From assembly GCF_030062155.1 (NCBI RefSeq), contig NZ_CP118269.1:3534001-3598000 (forward strand): DNA of 64,000 bases, given 5' to 3'. This document shows positions 1 through 8,758 of the stretch, piece by piece. The notes beneath the pieces were generated by a model. The model was not told where the DNA came from. It saw only the letters and a program-made list of their open reading frames with translations, and ran no database searches. The stretch's first letter is position 1, and each line of letters opens with the position of its first letter. The translations under genes were made by a program, and so were the position numbers. Source of the DNA: Pantoea sp. Lij88. GTDB taxonomy: Bacteria > Pseudomonadota > Gammaproteobacteria > Enterobacterales > Enterobacteriaceae.

Positions 1-514
1 CGCGTGCCTGTGTGGCTTTCGCGTCCTGTTTCATGCCAGCGTCGACAAATGCCGCCATCTGTTCAATTGCCGTGCGTAACGCGGTGGGCATAGCCTCGGG
101 TTCAATAGCATCCATTACGTTCTTCACCTCAAGTCCCAGTTCTGTGTCACCTTCAATCACCAGACGGCGTTGAAAGAACAGCATGTCGGGATCTGCTTTA
201 CGTGCTGCCACCAGCAACAGATCATTGGCATTGCCCCGAAACCAGACATCCGCTTCGGACTGTTGCAATACCGCCAGTCGGCCGTCCTGCAGCGTGGTGA
301 TCCATTGCAGATTGAGATCGGCAATCTCGATACCCAGCAGGCGACCGTCCAGAAAGTCTAACTCACCTTCAGCCAAAGCATGGCGAAATTGCCAGTTTAA
401 GAGTTGTTGCAGAAGCAACTTTTTGACCGGGAATGGGGTAAGCGCTGCGGGTAACCCTAAGATTTTAGGACCGTTTTTCACACAATGGGCATGTATCCGC
501 TCTAACACTTTCAT
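1..514 (-). CDS. ubiT: UbiT (YhbT), SCP2-domain lipid carrier for O2-independent ubiquinone synthesis; 3' end cut by window edge
   Basis: The minus strand reads open from an ATG at 514 to the left edge, giving 171 residues beginning MKVLERIHAHCVKNGPKIL; the family is about 174 residues, so only the last few are missing. A GGGAG Shine-Dalgarno lies 4 nt before the ATG. It matches the SCP2 sterol-carrier-like family: UbiT works with UbiU and UbiV in the anaerobic pathway to ubiquinone and is thought to bind the hydrophobic intermediates. It is transcribed divergently from ubiU with about 200 bp between the starts, as in E. coli. Identification rests on sequence resemblance plus this arrangement. 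Confidence 0.9.
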   Translation of the reverse strand, partial: MKVLERIHAHCVKNGPKILGLPAALTPFPVKKLLLQQLLNWQFRHALAEGELDFLDGRLLGIEIADLNLQWITTLQDGRLAVLQQSEADVWFRGNANDLLLVAARKADPDMLFFQRRLVIEGDTELGLEVKNVMDAIEPEAMPTALRTAIEQMAAFVDAGMKQDAKATQAR

Positions 515-712
515 CACTCCCTTCAGTAAATTTTACGTATATTGCCATATCCTTTTCGGCGCGCCTCCTCTGAGATCAATAAAAACCGCTGCCGTGAAAG
601 GAAAAAAAGCGCCGCCAGGGCGGATGAACTGGAATTTCACTGCCCCAAATCAACATGCTCGCCGGACCAGATGCCTAGACTCGACGCCCATCGCATGTTG
701 AGAGGAAGACCT

Positions 713-1708
713 ATGGAACTGCTCTGCCCGGCAGGAAACTTACCCGCAGTGCGCACCGCCGTAGAGAATGGCGCGGATGCGGTCTATGTGGGGCTGAAAG
801 ATGACACCAATGCCCGGCACTTTGCCGGCCTGAACTTCACCGATAAAAAGCTGGCTGAAGCGGCGCGCTATCTGCATCAGCATCGCCGCAAACTGCATGT
901 GGCGATCAACACGTTTGCCCATCCGGATGGCATGGGACGCTGGCAGCGGGCGATTGATGTGGCGGCGCAAAACGGGGCCGACGCGCTGATCCTGGCCGAT
1001 ATTGCCACCCTGGAGTATGCCGCGAAGCACTATCCCCAGGTTGAGCGTCATCTCTCCGTCCAGGCGTCGGCGACTAACCTGGAAGCGATTCGCTTTTACC
1101 ATCGCCACTTCAATCTGCAGCGGGTCGTGCTGCCGCGCGTGCTGTCGATTCATCAGGTTAAACAGCTGGCGCGCAGCACGCCGGTGCCGCTGGAGGTGTT
1201 CGCCTTTGGCAGCCTGTGCATTATGGCGGAAGGCCGCTGCTATCTCTCTTCCTGGCTGACCGGCGACTCGCCTAACAGTGCAGGTGCCTGCTCGCCGGCG
1301 AAGTTTGTGCGCTGGCAGCAGACGCCGCAGGGCATGGAGTCACGTCTTAATGAAGTGCTGATTGATCGCTACGCGCCCGATGAAAGCGCGGGTTACCCGA
1401 CACTCTGCAAAGGACGGTATGAAGTCAACAATCAGCGTTATCACGTGCTGGAAGAGCCCACCAGCCTGAACACGCTGGAACTGCTGCCGGAGTTGCTGCG
1501 GGCAGGCATCGCCTCGGTGAAAATCGAAGGCCGCCAGCGCAGCCCGGCCTATGTCGCTGATGTGGCGCGCGTCTGGCGTCAGGCCATCGATCGCTGCAAA
1601 GCGCAGCCGGAACAGTTTGACGTCGCGCCGCAGTGGATGCAGACGCTGGGCGATCTCTCCGAAGGCACGCAAACCACGCTGGGTGCTTATCACCGTGAAT
1701 GGCAATAA
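713..1708 (+). CDS. ubiU: UbiU (YhbU), U32-family 4Fe-4S protein of O2-independent ubiquinone hydroxylation
   Basis: 331 residues from the ATG at 713, which follows an AGAGGAAGA ribosome site; the reading frame is open further upstream, but this start gives exactly the family length. The protein belongs to peptidase family U32, though these members act as hydroxylases rather than proteases. The four cysteines known to hold the 4Fe-4S cluster in E. coli are at identical positions: C169, C176, C193 and C232. UbiU pairs with UbiV to hydroxylate ubiquinone precursors without oxygen, probably from prephenate. It is followed 9 nt later by ubiV in one operon. Confidence 0.95.
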   Translation: MELLCPAGNLPAVRTAVENGADAVYVGLKDDTNARHFAGLNFTDKKLAEAARYLHQHRRKLHVAINTFAHPDGMGRWQRAIDVAAQNGADALILADIATLEYAAKHYPQVERHLSVQASATNLEAIRFYHRHFNLQRVVLPRVLSIHQVKQLARSTPVPLEVFAFGSLCIMAEGRCYLSSWLTGDSPNSAGACSPAKFVRWQQTPQGMESRLNEVLIDRYAPDESAGYPTLCKGRYEVNNQRYHVLEEPTSLNTLELLPELLRAGIASVKIEGRQRSPAYVADVARVWRQAIDRCKAQPEQFDVAPQWMQTLGDLSEGTQTTLGAYHREWQ

Positions 1709-1717
1709 GGAGTCATG

Positions 1718-2596
1718 ATGCAATATGCCCTTGGGCCGGTGCTCTGGTACTGGCCAACCGAGACGCTGGAAGATTTCTATCAACAGGCCGCCCGCAGTAG
1801 CGCGGATATTATCTACCTCGGTGAAGCGGTGTGCAGTAAACGCCGCGCCACGCCCTATGCCCGCTGGATGGATCTGGCGCGTGACGTTGCGGCCAGCGGC
1901 AAACAGGTGGTGCTGAGTACTCTGGCGCTGCTGCAGTCACCCTCTGAGCTGAAAGAGCTGCAGCGTTACGTTGAGAACGGCGAGTTCCTGATTGAAGCCA
2001 ATGATATTGGCACGGTCAACATGGCCGCTGAACGTCATTTGCCCTTTGTCGCCGGTCCAACGCTGAATGTTTATAACGCCGACACGCTGCAGCTGCTGGT
2101 CAGAGAGGGCATGACGCGCTGGTGTATGCCGGTGGAGATGTCGCGTGACTGGCTGCTACAGCTGCTGGCGCAGTGCGAAACGCGGGGTATCCGGCAGCAG
2201 TTTGAGGTGGAGGTGCTGGGCTACGGTCATCTGCCGCTGGCGCTCTCGGCGCGCTGTTTCACCGCCCGCTCGGAAAACCGCGCCAAAGATGACTGCGAAA
2301 CCTGCTGCATCAGCTATCCGACAGGCCGTCGCGTCAACTCCCAGGAGGGGCAGCAGGTGTTCGTCCTGAATGGCATTCAGACCATGAGCGGCTACTGTTA
2401 TAACCTGGGTAACGATCTGGCGGGCATGCACGATCAGGTCGATTGCGTCCGGCTCTCTCCGCAGAATGTGACAACGCTGGCAGAGATCGACCGGTTCCGG
2501 GCGAATGAAAACGGCCAGGCACCGTTAATGGTCGCGAAAGGCAGCGATTGTAACGGTTACTGGCGCAAACTGGCGGGTATGACGCTGACATCCTGA
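1718..2596 (+). CDS. ubiV: UbiV (YhbV), U32-family 4Fe-4S partner of UbiU
   Basis: 292 residues. Two adjacent in-frame ATGs occur at 1715 and 1718; the AAGGAG at 1707-1712 is 5 nt from the second and only 2 nt from the first, and the second gives the usual length, so 1718 is chosen. The cluster cysteines C39, C180, C193 and C197 match the E. coli protein exactly, the last two in a CETCC motif. UbiV forms a heterodimer with UbiU that hydroxylates the ubiquinone ring under anaerobiosis. It is the last gene of the ubiUV pair. Confidence 0.95.
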   Translation: MQYALGPVLWYWPTETLEDFYQQAARSSADIIYLGEAVCSKRRATPYARWMDLARDVAASGKQVVLSTLALLQSPSELKELQRYVENGEFLIEANDIGTVNMAAERHLPFVAGPTLNVYNADTLQLLVREGMTRWCMPVEMSRDWLLQLLAQCETRGIRQQFEVEVLGYGHLPLALSARCFTARSENRAKDDCETCCISYPTGRRVNSQEGQQVFVLNGIQTMSGYCYNLGNDLAGMHDQVDCVRLSPQNVTTLAEIDRFRANENGQAPLMVAKGSDCNGYWRKLAGMTLTS

Positions 2597-2669
2597 GTAA
2601 AAGCACATACCGGCTATATTCCGGCACAGGTTAGCAGTTTTAATATCAGGAATGATGCGTAATACTTAA

Positions 2670-2700
2670 TGGCGCAGGCCTTCATTTAATGCCTGCGCCA
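2670..2700. repeat. Perfect 10-bp inverted repeat between ubiV and yhbW
   Basis: TGGCGCAGGC (2670-2679) and its exact complement GCCTGCGCCA (2691-2700) flank an 11-nt loop. There is no T tract on either side, so this is not a standard intrinsic terminator. It ends about 16 nt before the yhbW start, so it could end ubiUV transcription by another route, stabilise the ubiUV mRNA or fold in the yhbW leader. Confidence 0.6.
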
Positions 2701-2716
2701 TACAACGGGAGTAGTC

Positions 2717-3727
2717 ATGTCTGATAAAAAACCTCTTCGCCTGTCCGTACTGGATCTTGCGCCGATTCCACAGGGTGCGACCGCACGGGATGCGTTCCAC
2801 AATTCACTGGCGCTGGCGCGTCAGGCTGAAAAACTGGGCTTCGAACGCTACTGGCTGGCTGAACATCACAACATGACAGGGATTGCCAGCGCCGCGACGT
2901 CGGTGCTGATTGGCTATCTGGCGGCAAATACTGAGACCCTGAAGCTGGGCTCCGGCGGCATTATGCTGCCTAACCATGCGCCGCTGGTGATCGGTGAACA
3001 GTTTGGCACGCTGGCCTCTCTCTATCCTGGCCGTATCGACCTGGGCTTAGGCCGCGCGCCAGGCTCTGACCAGCGCACCATGATGGCGCTGCGCCGTCAT
3101 CAGGCCAACATGCACATCGACACGTTCCCGGAGGATGTGGCTGAACTGATTCACTGGTTCGATGCGGACCCGGATGCGCAGCTGCCCGTGCAGCCGGTGC
3201 CTGGTCTGGGCCTGAAAATCCCGGTCTGGCTACTCGGCTCCAGTCTTTACAGCGCACAGCTGTCAGCAAAACTGGGCCTGCCGTTTGCGTTTGCCTCCCA
3301 TTTTGCGCCTGACCAGCTGTTCCAGGCCCTGCACGTTTACCGTGAGAACTTCCAGCCCTCGGCGCGTCTTGAGAAGCCTTATGCCATGGTCTGTATCAAC
3401 GTGGTCGCCGCCGACAATGAGCGTGATGCGCGCTTCCTGTTTACCTCGCAGCAGCAGCAGTTTATTAACCTGCGCCGTGGCAAACCCGGTCCGTTACCGG
3501 CCCCGGTTGAAAATATGGATAACCTCTGGTCGCCGTCAGAGCAGTATGGCGTGCAGCAGGCACTCAGCATGTCGCTGGTCGGCGATACCGACAAGGTGCG
3601 TCATGGGCTGGCCTCACTGATGCGTGAAACCCAGGCGGATGAGATTATGGTCAATGGCCAGATTTTTGACCGCGATGCACGCCTGCACTCCTTTGCCATT
3701 GCGATGGAAGCGGCCAGTAGCCTGTAA
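2717..3727 (+). CDS. yhbW: YhbW, luciferase-like flavin-dependent monooxygenase
   Basis: 336 residues, one more than E. coli YhbW, in the same place downstream of ubiUV. The whole chain is a bacterial luciferase-like (LLM class, FMN/F420) TIM barrel. The AEHHN segment near residue 50 and the [14 protein letters not shown] stretch near residue 105 are typical of this group. A GGGAG ribosome site precedes the ATG. The substrate of YhbW is unknown. It lies 120 bp beyond ubiV behind a strong hairpin, so it may have separate expression. The family call is firm; the biological role is open. Confidence 0.9.
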   Translation: MSDKKPLRLSVLDLAPIPQGATARDAFHNSLALARQAEKLGFERYWLAEHHNMTGIASAATSVLIGYLAANTETLKLGSGGIMLPNHAPLVIGEQFGTLASLYPGRIDLGLGRAPGSDQRTMMALRRHQANMHIDTFPEDVAELIHWFDADPDAQLPVQPVPGLGLKIPVWLLGSSLYSAQLSAKLGLPFAFASHFAPDQLFQALHVYRENFQPSARLEKPYAMVCINVVAADNERDARFLFTSQQQQFINLRRGKPGPLPAPVENMDNLWSPSEQYGVQQALSMSLVGDTDKVRHGLASLMRETQADEIMVNGQIFDRDARLHSFAIAMEAASSL

Positions 3728-4648
3728 TCAGTTCTGCGGTGGGCGGATACTATCCGGGCTCACCGCCAGCTGACGGCTATCCCTGGCCGGAGATTGCCCA
3801 TACAGGCGGCGATACTCCCGGCTGAACTGTGATGCGCTCTGATATCCCACCCGATAGCCTGCCGTTCCGGCATCCAGCTTTTCCACCATCATCAGACGTC
3901 GTGCCTCATTCAGCCGCAGTTGCTTCTGGTATTGCATCGGCGTCATGGCCGTGACGGCTTTGAAGTGGTGATGCAGTGAAGAGATGCTCATGCCGACACT
4001 GCTGGCGAGCTGATCGATCTTCAGCGGCTGATGAAAGTTTTCCCGCAGCCAGCGGGCAGCCTGCGCTACCCGGTTTCCCGGCCGCTCAGATAGCGCCATG
4101 TTCAGGATGCGCGAGCCTTCCGGCCCGGTCAGCAGCCGGTAGAAAATCTCCTGCTCGATGAGTGGAGCCAGAGCCTCGATATCTTCCGGGTGGTCAAGCA
4201 GCCGTACCAATCGAACGACCGCATCCATCAGCAACGATGAGACCTTGTGCACGGTGACGCCGCGTTCATTAGGGGCTATCGCCAGCGGCAGTGCCGGAGG
4301 AAACTGTTCCAGGTAGCGCCTCAGCCGCGATTCATTGATGGCAATGCCCACGCCCAGATTCGGCTTTTCCGGCGTGGCGGCGGTAACACAGGCGCGCACC
4401 GGCATATCCAGCGTTACCAGCAGCAGGTCACCCGGCCCATAGTGTAGCACCTCATCACCGATATGCAGTGCCTTACCACCCTGCGCCACCAGCGCAAAAC
4501 TGGCCCATTGAGCAAAGTGCATCGGCTCAGTCGGGGCGGAAACCCGGCCAAAAAACAGGCAATCTATGGCACTGGCATGCCGGCCATCCTCCGGAGCATG
4601 ACGGGCAATTAACTCTGCCAGCGCCTGCAGTTTGTCACTCTCTGTCAC
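3728..4648 (-). CDS. AraC-family transcriptional regulator with N-terminal cupin domain
   Basis: 306 residues. Residues about 20-180 look like the AraC-type N-terminal effector domain (the YqhC-like AraC_N group), and about 200-300 carry the two helix-turn-helix units, with the landmark GYQSASQFSREYRRLYGQSP in the second. It is divergent from the SDR gene at 4824, with 175 bp between the starts. That gap holds a two-turn direct repeat of the sort AraC proteins bind, so it probably controls its neighbour. E. coli has mtr around this position. The stop codon abuts the end of convergent yhbW. Effector unknown. Confidence 0.9.
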   Translation of the reverse strand: MTESDKLQALAELIARHAPEDGRHASAIDCLFFGRVSAPTEPMHFAQWASFALVAQGGKALHIGDEVLHYGPGDLLLVTLDMPVRACVTAATPEKPNLGVGIAINESRLRRYLEQFPPALPLAIAPNERGVTVHKVSSLLMDAVVRLVRLLDHPEDIEALAPLIEQEIFYRLLTGPEGSRILNMALSERPGNRVAQAARWLRENFHQPLKIDQLASSVGMSISSLHHHFKAVTAMTPMQYQKQLRLNEARRLMMVEKLDAGTAGYRVGYQSASQFSREYRRLYGQSPARDSRQLAVSPDSIRPPQN

Positions 4649-4723
4649 TCTGTTCTCCCCCTCCCGCTCTCTGTGCTGATATTACCTGACGCCAGACGGA
4701 ATACCGGTGCCGTTACGGCACTT

Positions 4724-4758
4724 TTGCAGGATTGTGCAAAAAGCTTGCAGGATTGCGC
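4724..4758. promoter_or_regulatory. Candidate AraC-family operator: 14-bp direct repeat spaced 21 bp
   Basis: TTGCAGGATTGTGC at 4724-4737 and TTGCAGGATTGCGC at 4745-4758 differ at one base and start 21 bp apart, two helical turns, so both copies face the same side of the DNA. They lie in the divergent interval between the regulator and the SDR gene, 66 bp before the SDR start. Tandem half-sites on one face are the usual arrangement for AraC-family activators. Binding is inferred. Confidence 0.55.
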
Positions 4759-4823
4759 TACCCGCTTTTCGGTGCCAGCGCGCATAGTCTTTCGACGCAA
4801 TCATTACGGCGGAGAATGACATA

Positions 4824-5570
4824 ATGAAAGCACTACAGAATAAAATCGCACTGGTGACCGGCGCGTCAAAAGGCATTGGCGCGGCGATTGCCATCGCGTT
4901 TGCCGCAGCTGGCGCGCGCGTTGTGGTCAATTATCGTCAGGATGAAGTCGGGGCGGCTGACGTGGTCAGCGATATTGTCACCCTGGGCAGTGAAGCCGTC
5001 GCAGTTCAGGCAGATATCTCTCGCCTGCGGGATGTGGAACGGCTCTTTGCCACCACCGCAGAGTGTTTCGGCGCACCGGACATTGTGGTGAACAATGCAG
5101 GCAGCTTTCATCACGGCGAGTTTGAGGCGCTGACGCAGGAGGAGATGCAGCAGCAGATTAACGTTAATCTGCTCGGCACGCTGATGGTCTGTCAGCAGGC
5201 GATTCGCCACTTTCCCGCGCATGGCGGCAGCATTATTAATCTCAGTGCCCTGAACAGTAAGAACAGCACGCCGGGTTCCGTACTCTGGGCGGCAACGAAA
5301 GGCGCGGTGGATACCCTGACTCAGGGACTGGCGCGCGAACTGGGCGCCAGGAATATCCGGGTTAACGCCCTGGCACCCGGAATGATCCTGACCGAGGGAT
5401 TACTGGCTGCGAAAAAGATGAGCCCGCAGCTCAAAGCGCAACTGCTGGCGGCGACACCGCTCGGGCGTTTTGGTCTGCCGGAGGATGTGGCGCAGGTTGC
5501 GCTGTTTCTGGCCTCTGAGGAGTCCGCTTATGTCAGCGGCGAGCGCGTCATGATCAGCGGCGGTGCCTGA
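4824..5570 (+). CDS. Short-chain dehydrogenase/reductase-like protein with Trp in place of the catalytic Tyr
   Basis: 248 residues, a classical SDR fold by sequence: nucleotide motif TGASKGIG (residues 12-19), NNAG (90-93), catalytic-type Ser141 and Lys159, and the C-terminal VSGERVMISGGA. The usual YxxxK active site reads WAATK, with Trp155 (TGG at 5286-5288) where Tyr is expected. The ATG at 4824 follows a GGAG at 4811-4814. It is probably activated by the divergent AraC-type regulator. It could be a dehydrogenase with altered chemistry or a nucleotide-binding protein without turnover; the substrate is unknown. Confidence 0.88.
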   Translation: MKALQNKIALVTGASKGIGAAIAIAFAAAGARVVVNYRQDEVGAADVVSDIVTLGSEAVAVQADISRLRDVERLFATTAECFGAPDIVVNNAGSFHHGEFEALTQEEMQQQINVNLLGTLMVCQQAIRHFPAHGGSIINLSALNSKNSTPGSVLWAATKGAVDTLTQGLARELGARNIRVNALAPGMILTEGLLAAKKMSPQLKAQLLAATPLGRFGLPEDVAQVALFLASEESAYVSGERVMISGGA

Positions 5571-5577
5571 CAGGCAT

Positions 5578-5608
5578 AAAAAAAGGGAAGCCAGTGGCTT
5601 CCCTTTTT
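5578..5608. terminator. Bidirectional intrinsic terminator between the SDR gene and deaD
   Basis: GGGAAGCC (5585-5592) pairs with GGCTTCCC (5596-5603) around a 3-nt loop. There are seven A before it and five T after it, so it can end transcription of both convergent genes. Confidence 0.9.
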
Positions 5609-5625
5609 GTTACGACGTTAAGTCG

Positions 5626-7566
5626 TTATGCATCACGACGACGTGGAGAGGCGGTAGCGCCTTCTTCACGACGTGGACCACGGCTGCCTTCACGGTTGAA
5701 AGTACGTCCACCGCCTTCACGACCACCTTCACGGCGTTCAGAAGAGAAGCGACGACCACCTTCACGGTTGGCTGCACCTGGACCACCAGCACCTGGACCG
5801 CTGCGACGCTCACCGCCAGCACCGGCCGGACGACGATCACCACGGCCTTCGTTTGGCTGTGCATCACCCAGCAGCTGCATATTCATCGGTTTGTTCAGAA
5901 TACGCGTACGGGTGAAGTGCTGCAGCACATCGCCTGGCATGCCTTTCGGCAGCTCGATGGTTGAATGCGTACCGAACAGCTTGATGTTACCGATGTAACG
6001 GCTGCTGATGTCGCCTTCGTTAGCGATAGCGCCAACGATGTGACGAACTTCAACACCATCATCGCGGCCTACTTCAATGCGGTACAGCTGCATTTCGCCA
6101 ACGTCACGACGTTCGCGACGTGGACGATCGCCATCACGGCTTTCACGGTTTTCGCGCGGAGCACGAGAATCGCCACGCGCTTCACGGCTGTCACGACGGC
6201 CATCACGCTCGTCACGATCGCGGTATTCGCGGCGTGCAGGACGTGGTGCTTCTGGTGGCAGAATCAGAGGACGTTCGCCCTGTGCCATCTTCAGCAGTGC
6301 GGCTGCCAGTGTTTCCAGATCCATTTCGTCTTCTGGCTGCATTTTAGCCAGCAGAGCACGGTACTGATCCAGATCGCTGCTTTCCAGCTGCTGCTGAACT
6401 TTAGCAGCAAACTTCGCCAGACGACGCTCACCCAGCAGTTCTGCGTTAGGCAGTTCTACTTCAGGAATAGTCAGCTTCATTGTACGTTCGATATTGCGCA
6501 GCAGACGACGCTCGCGGTTCTCAACGAACAGCAGCGCGCGACCAGCACGACCAGCACGACCGGTACGGCCGATACGGTGAACGTAAGATTCAGCATCCAT
6601 CGGGATGTCGTAGTTCACCACCAGGCTGATACGTTCAACGTCCAGGCCACGGGCCGCAACGTCGGTTGCAATCAGGATGTCGAGACGACCATCTTTCAGG
6701 CGCTCCAGCGTCTGCTCACGCAGTGCCTGGTTCATATCACCGTTCAGCGCGGCGCTGTTATAGCCACTACGCTCCAGCGCTTCAGCCACTTCCAGCGTTG
6801 CGTTTTTAGTACGCACGAAGATGATGGCAGCATCAAAGTCTTCAGATTCCAGGAAGCGAACCAGTGCGTCTGTTTTACGACCGTAAGCGGTCCAGTAGCT
6901 CTGGCTGATGTCAGGGCGCGTCGTCATGCTTGACTGGATACGCACTTCCTGTGGATCTTTCATGAAACGTTTGGTGATACGACGAATCGCTTCCGGCATG
7001 GTTGCAGAGAACAGCGCAGTCTGATGACCGGCTGGGATCTGAGCCATGATCGTTTCAACGTCTTCGATGAAGCCCATACGCAGCATTTCATCAGCTTCAT
7101 CCAGCACCAGGCCGCGCAGGTTAGACAGTTCTAACGTGCCGCGTTTCAGGTGGTCAAGCAGACGACCAGGGGTACCCACAACAACCTGTGGTCCCTGACG
7201 CAGTGCACGCAGCTGCACGTCATAACGCTGGCCGCCGTAAAGGGCAACCACGTTCAGGCCGCGCATATGCTTAGCGAATTCAGTAATTGCTTCAGCAACC
7301 TGTACCGCCAGTTCGCGGGTTGGCGCCAGCACCAGGATCTGAGGTGCTTTAACAGTTGGGTCAATGTTGTTTAACAGCGGCAGAGAGAAAGCCGCAGTTT
7401 TACCACTCCCGGTCTGCGCCATGCCTAACACGTCACGGCCCGCCAGCAGGTGAGGAATACACTCAGCCTGGATTGGGGATGGCTTTACGTAGCCCATGCC
7501 ATTCAGTGATTCAAGGATGTCGGCGTTCAGGCCAAGGTCAGCAAAAGTGGTTTGGATATCAGTCAT
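5626..7566 (-). CDS. deaD: DeaD (CsdA), cold-shock DEAD-box RNA helicase
   Basis: 646 residues from the ATG at 7566; a GTG three codons earlier (7575) is also possible, as it sits closer to the AAGAGG sequence. It unwinds RNA in 50S assembly, translation start and mRNA decay, mainly in the cold. Visible motifs are the Q motif near residue 33, AQTGSGKT (50-57), DEAD (156-159), SAT near 190, [11 protein letters not shown], then an Arg/Asp/Glu-rich linker (about 435-480), a DbpA-like RNA-binding domain (about 485-560) and an RG-rich basic tail. It is longer than the 629-residue E. coli protein because of the charged linker and tail. The leader peptide gene yrbN lies immediately upstream. Confidence 0.96.
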   Translation of the reverse strand: MTDIQTTFADLGLNADILESLNGMGYVKPSPIQAECIPHLLAGRDVLGMAQTGSGKTAAFSLPLLNNIDPTVKAPQILVLAPTRELAVQVAEAITEFAKHMRGLNVVALYGGQRYDVQLRALRQGPQVVVGTPGRLLDHLKRGTLELSNLRGLVLDEADEMLRMGFIEDVETIMAQIPAGHQTALFSATMPEAIRRITKRFMKDPQEVRIQSSMTTRPDISQSYWTAYGRKTDALVRFLESEDFDAAIIFVRTKNATLEVAEALERSGYNSAALNGDMNQALREQTLERLKDGRLDILIATDVAARGLDVERISLVVNYDIPMDAESYVHRIGRTGRAGRAGRALLFVENRERRLLRNIERTMKLTIPEVELPNAELLGERRLAKFAAKVQQQLESSDLDQYRALLAKMQPEDEMDLETLAAALLKMAQGERPLILPPEAPRPARREYRDRDERDGRRDSREARGDSRAPRENRESRDGDRPRRERRDVGEMQLYRIEVGRDDGVEVRHIVGAIANEGDISSRYIGNIKLFGTHSTIELPKGMPGDVLQHFTRTRILNKPMNMQLLGDAQPNEGRGDRRPAGAGGERRSGPGAGGPGAANREGGRRFSSERREGGREGGGRTFNREGSRGPRREEGATASPRRRDA

Positions 7567-7582
7567 GTAGTACACGTGCCTC

Positions 7583-7639
7583 TTAGATTGCGGCGGCCAG
7601 TCTACATAACTCGTCGTGAAAACTTTCAGTCATTTTCAT
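7583..7639 (-). CDS. yrbN: YrbN-like leader peptide upstream of deaD (18 residues)
   Basis: The 57-nt reading frame encodes [18 protein letters not shown] and then stops. I recognise the start, [15 protein letters not shown], as that of the E. coli leader peptide YrbN, encoded between nlpI and deaD. Its TAA stop (7583-7585) overlaps the AAGAGG sequence that serves deaD, so ribosomes ending here are ideally placed to begin deaD; translational coupling is my inference. The E. coli peptide is, as I recall, a few residues longer. Confidence 0.8.
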   Translation of the reverse strand: MKMTESFHDELCRLAAAI

Positions 7640-7744
7640 CAAAAAGTGTGAACCGGCTCAAATTAGAAGTTTTGACGAACAGAAAAGCCTTCATCCTTTA
7701 AGATGATGACTTAACAGGTTTTACAGGCAAATTAAGTTCGTCAG

Positions 7745-8629
7745 CTATTGCTGGTCAGATTCTGATAAATCGTCTTGTGCCTGGCCGAGTTGCGCCAGTT
7801 CCAACAATGCGTATCGGTGTTCAACAAAGTTATTGACGTTGTTGGCCACCGCCAGTTTGAACAACGCTTTCGCGTCGTCCTTCTCCCCCAGACTTAGGTA
7901 GTACTTACCTAAATAGAAGTTGGTTTCACTGAGATGTTCAGCGAGCGAGGTGTTATCCGTTGCGTCCGCCTTGAGACTTTCCATCAACGTTTTCTCGTTG
8001 ATATCTCCAAGGTAGAACTCGACAATATTCCATCCCCATTGGTCTCTGACCGCTTTGTCGTGACGCTGTTGAAGCGCGACTTTTGCCTTGTCGACATCCA
8101 TCTCACGTTCAACGAGATAGAGCCACAGACTGCGGAAAGGATCGTTAGGATCGTCTTGATAAAACGCCAGCAGATCATCTTGCGCTAACTTGTATCGACC
8201 GCCGTAATAGAGGGCGATACCACGGTTTAAATGCGCATAGTTGTAAGTTGGATCAAGCTCAAGTACAGAATCAAACGCTTCATAGGCGGCATCAAAGTTG
8301 CCCGCCTGCGTTAAATATATGCCTAAGTAGTTAAACACTTCGGGCATATCTGGTCTTATAGACAGCGCTTGCGAAAAATCGTTCCGCGCTAATGCCCGCA
8401 GACCTAAACTATCATACAACACTCCGCGCTCATATAACAGCTGTGCGCGTTCATCATCGGTGAGAGCGCGACTGGCAAGAATTTGTTCCATGCGCGCCAG
8501 TATCACTTCCTGCTGCAGTGTGGGCTGTAAAGGCACTGCAAGAACTTCGTTCTTACGCCAATTGGAGTTGCTGCATCCTGCCAGCGTCAAAGCTGTCGCA
8601 ACAAAACACCAGCGCAGAAAAGGCTTCAT
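7745..8629 (-). CDS. nlpI: NlpI, TPR outer-membrane lipoprotein, adaptor for murein endopeptidases
   Basis: 294 residues, the family length. A lipoprotein signal with lipobox LAGC places the lipidated cysteine at residue 19. Tetratricopeptide repeats follow through the middle (segments such as [22 protein letters not shown]). NlpI is a dimeric adaptor that brings the protease Prc to peptidoglycan endopeptidases such as MepS. It sits between pnp and yrbN-deaD exactly as in E. coli, with 129 bp separating it from pnp, and is expected to be co-transcribed with that operon. Confidence 0.96.
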   Translation of the reverse strand: MKPFLRWCFVATALTLAGCSNSNWRKNEVLAVPLQPTLQQEVILARMEQILASRALTDDERAQLLYERGVLYDSLGLRALARNDFSQALSIRPDMPEVFNYLGIYLTQAGNFDAAYEAFDSVLELDPTYNYAHLNRGIALYYGGRYKLAQDDLLAFYQDDPNDPFRSLWLYLVEREMDVDKAKVALQQRHDKAVRDQWGWNIVEFYLGDINEKTLMESLKADATDNTSLAEHLSETNFYLGKYYLSLGEKDDAKALFKLAVANNVNNFVEHRYALLELAQLGQAQDDLSESDQQ

Positions 8630-8758
8630 TTCCCACTCCCGAATACAAACATTGGGATAACCATCCTGTCATCCGCCTGCTGTGCACAAGGATTCCCGCC
8701 CTCGCGATGATACAAACGCCCCTCTCTGCCAGGCAAAGAGGGGCAAATCAGCAACGTC

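Noticed and set aside
570..655. FNR half-sites ATCAA upstream of ubiU (575-579 and 649-653)
   Set aside because: Neither has a matching TTGAT half at the right spacing (best 7 of 10 positions), so the site is not supported although anaerobic control of ubiUV is expected.
5965..6933. Long antisense frame opposite deaD (322 codons)
   Set aside because: Rich in Thr, Phe and Ala from the complement of biased deaD codons; no ribosome site and no protein motif.
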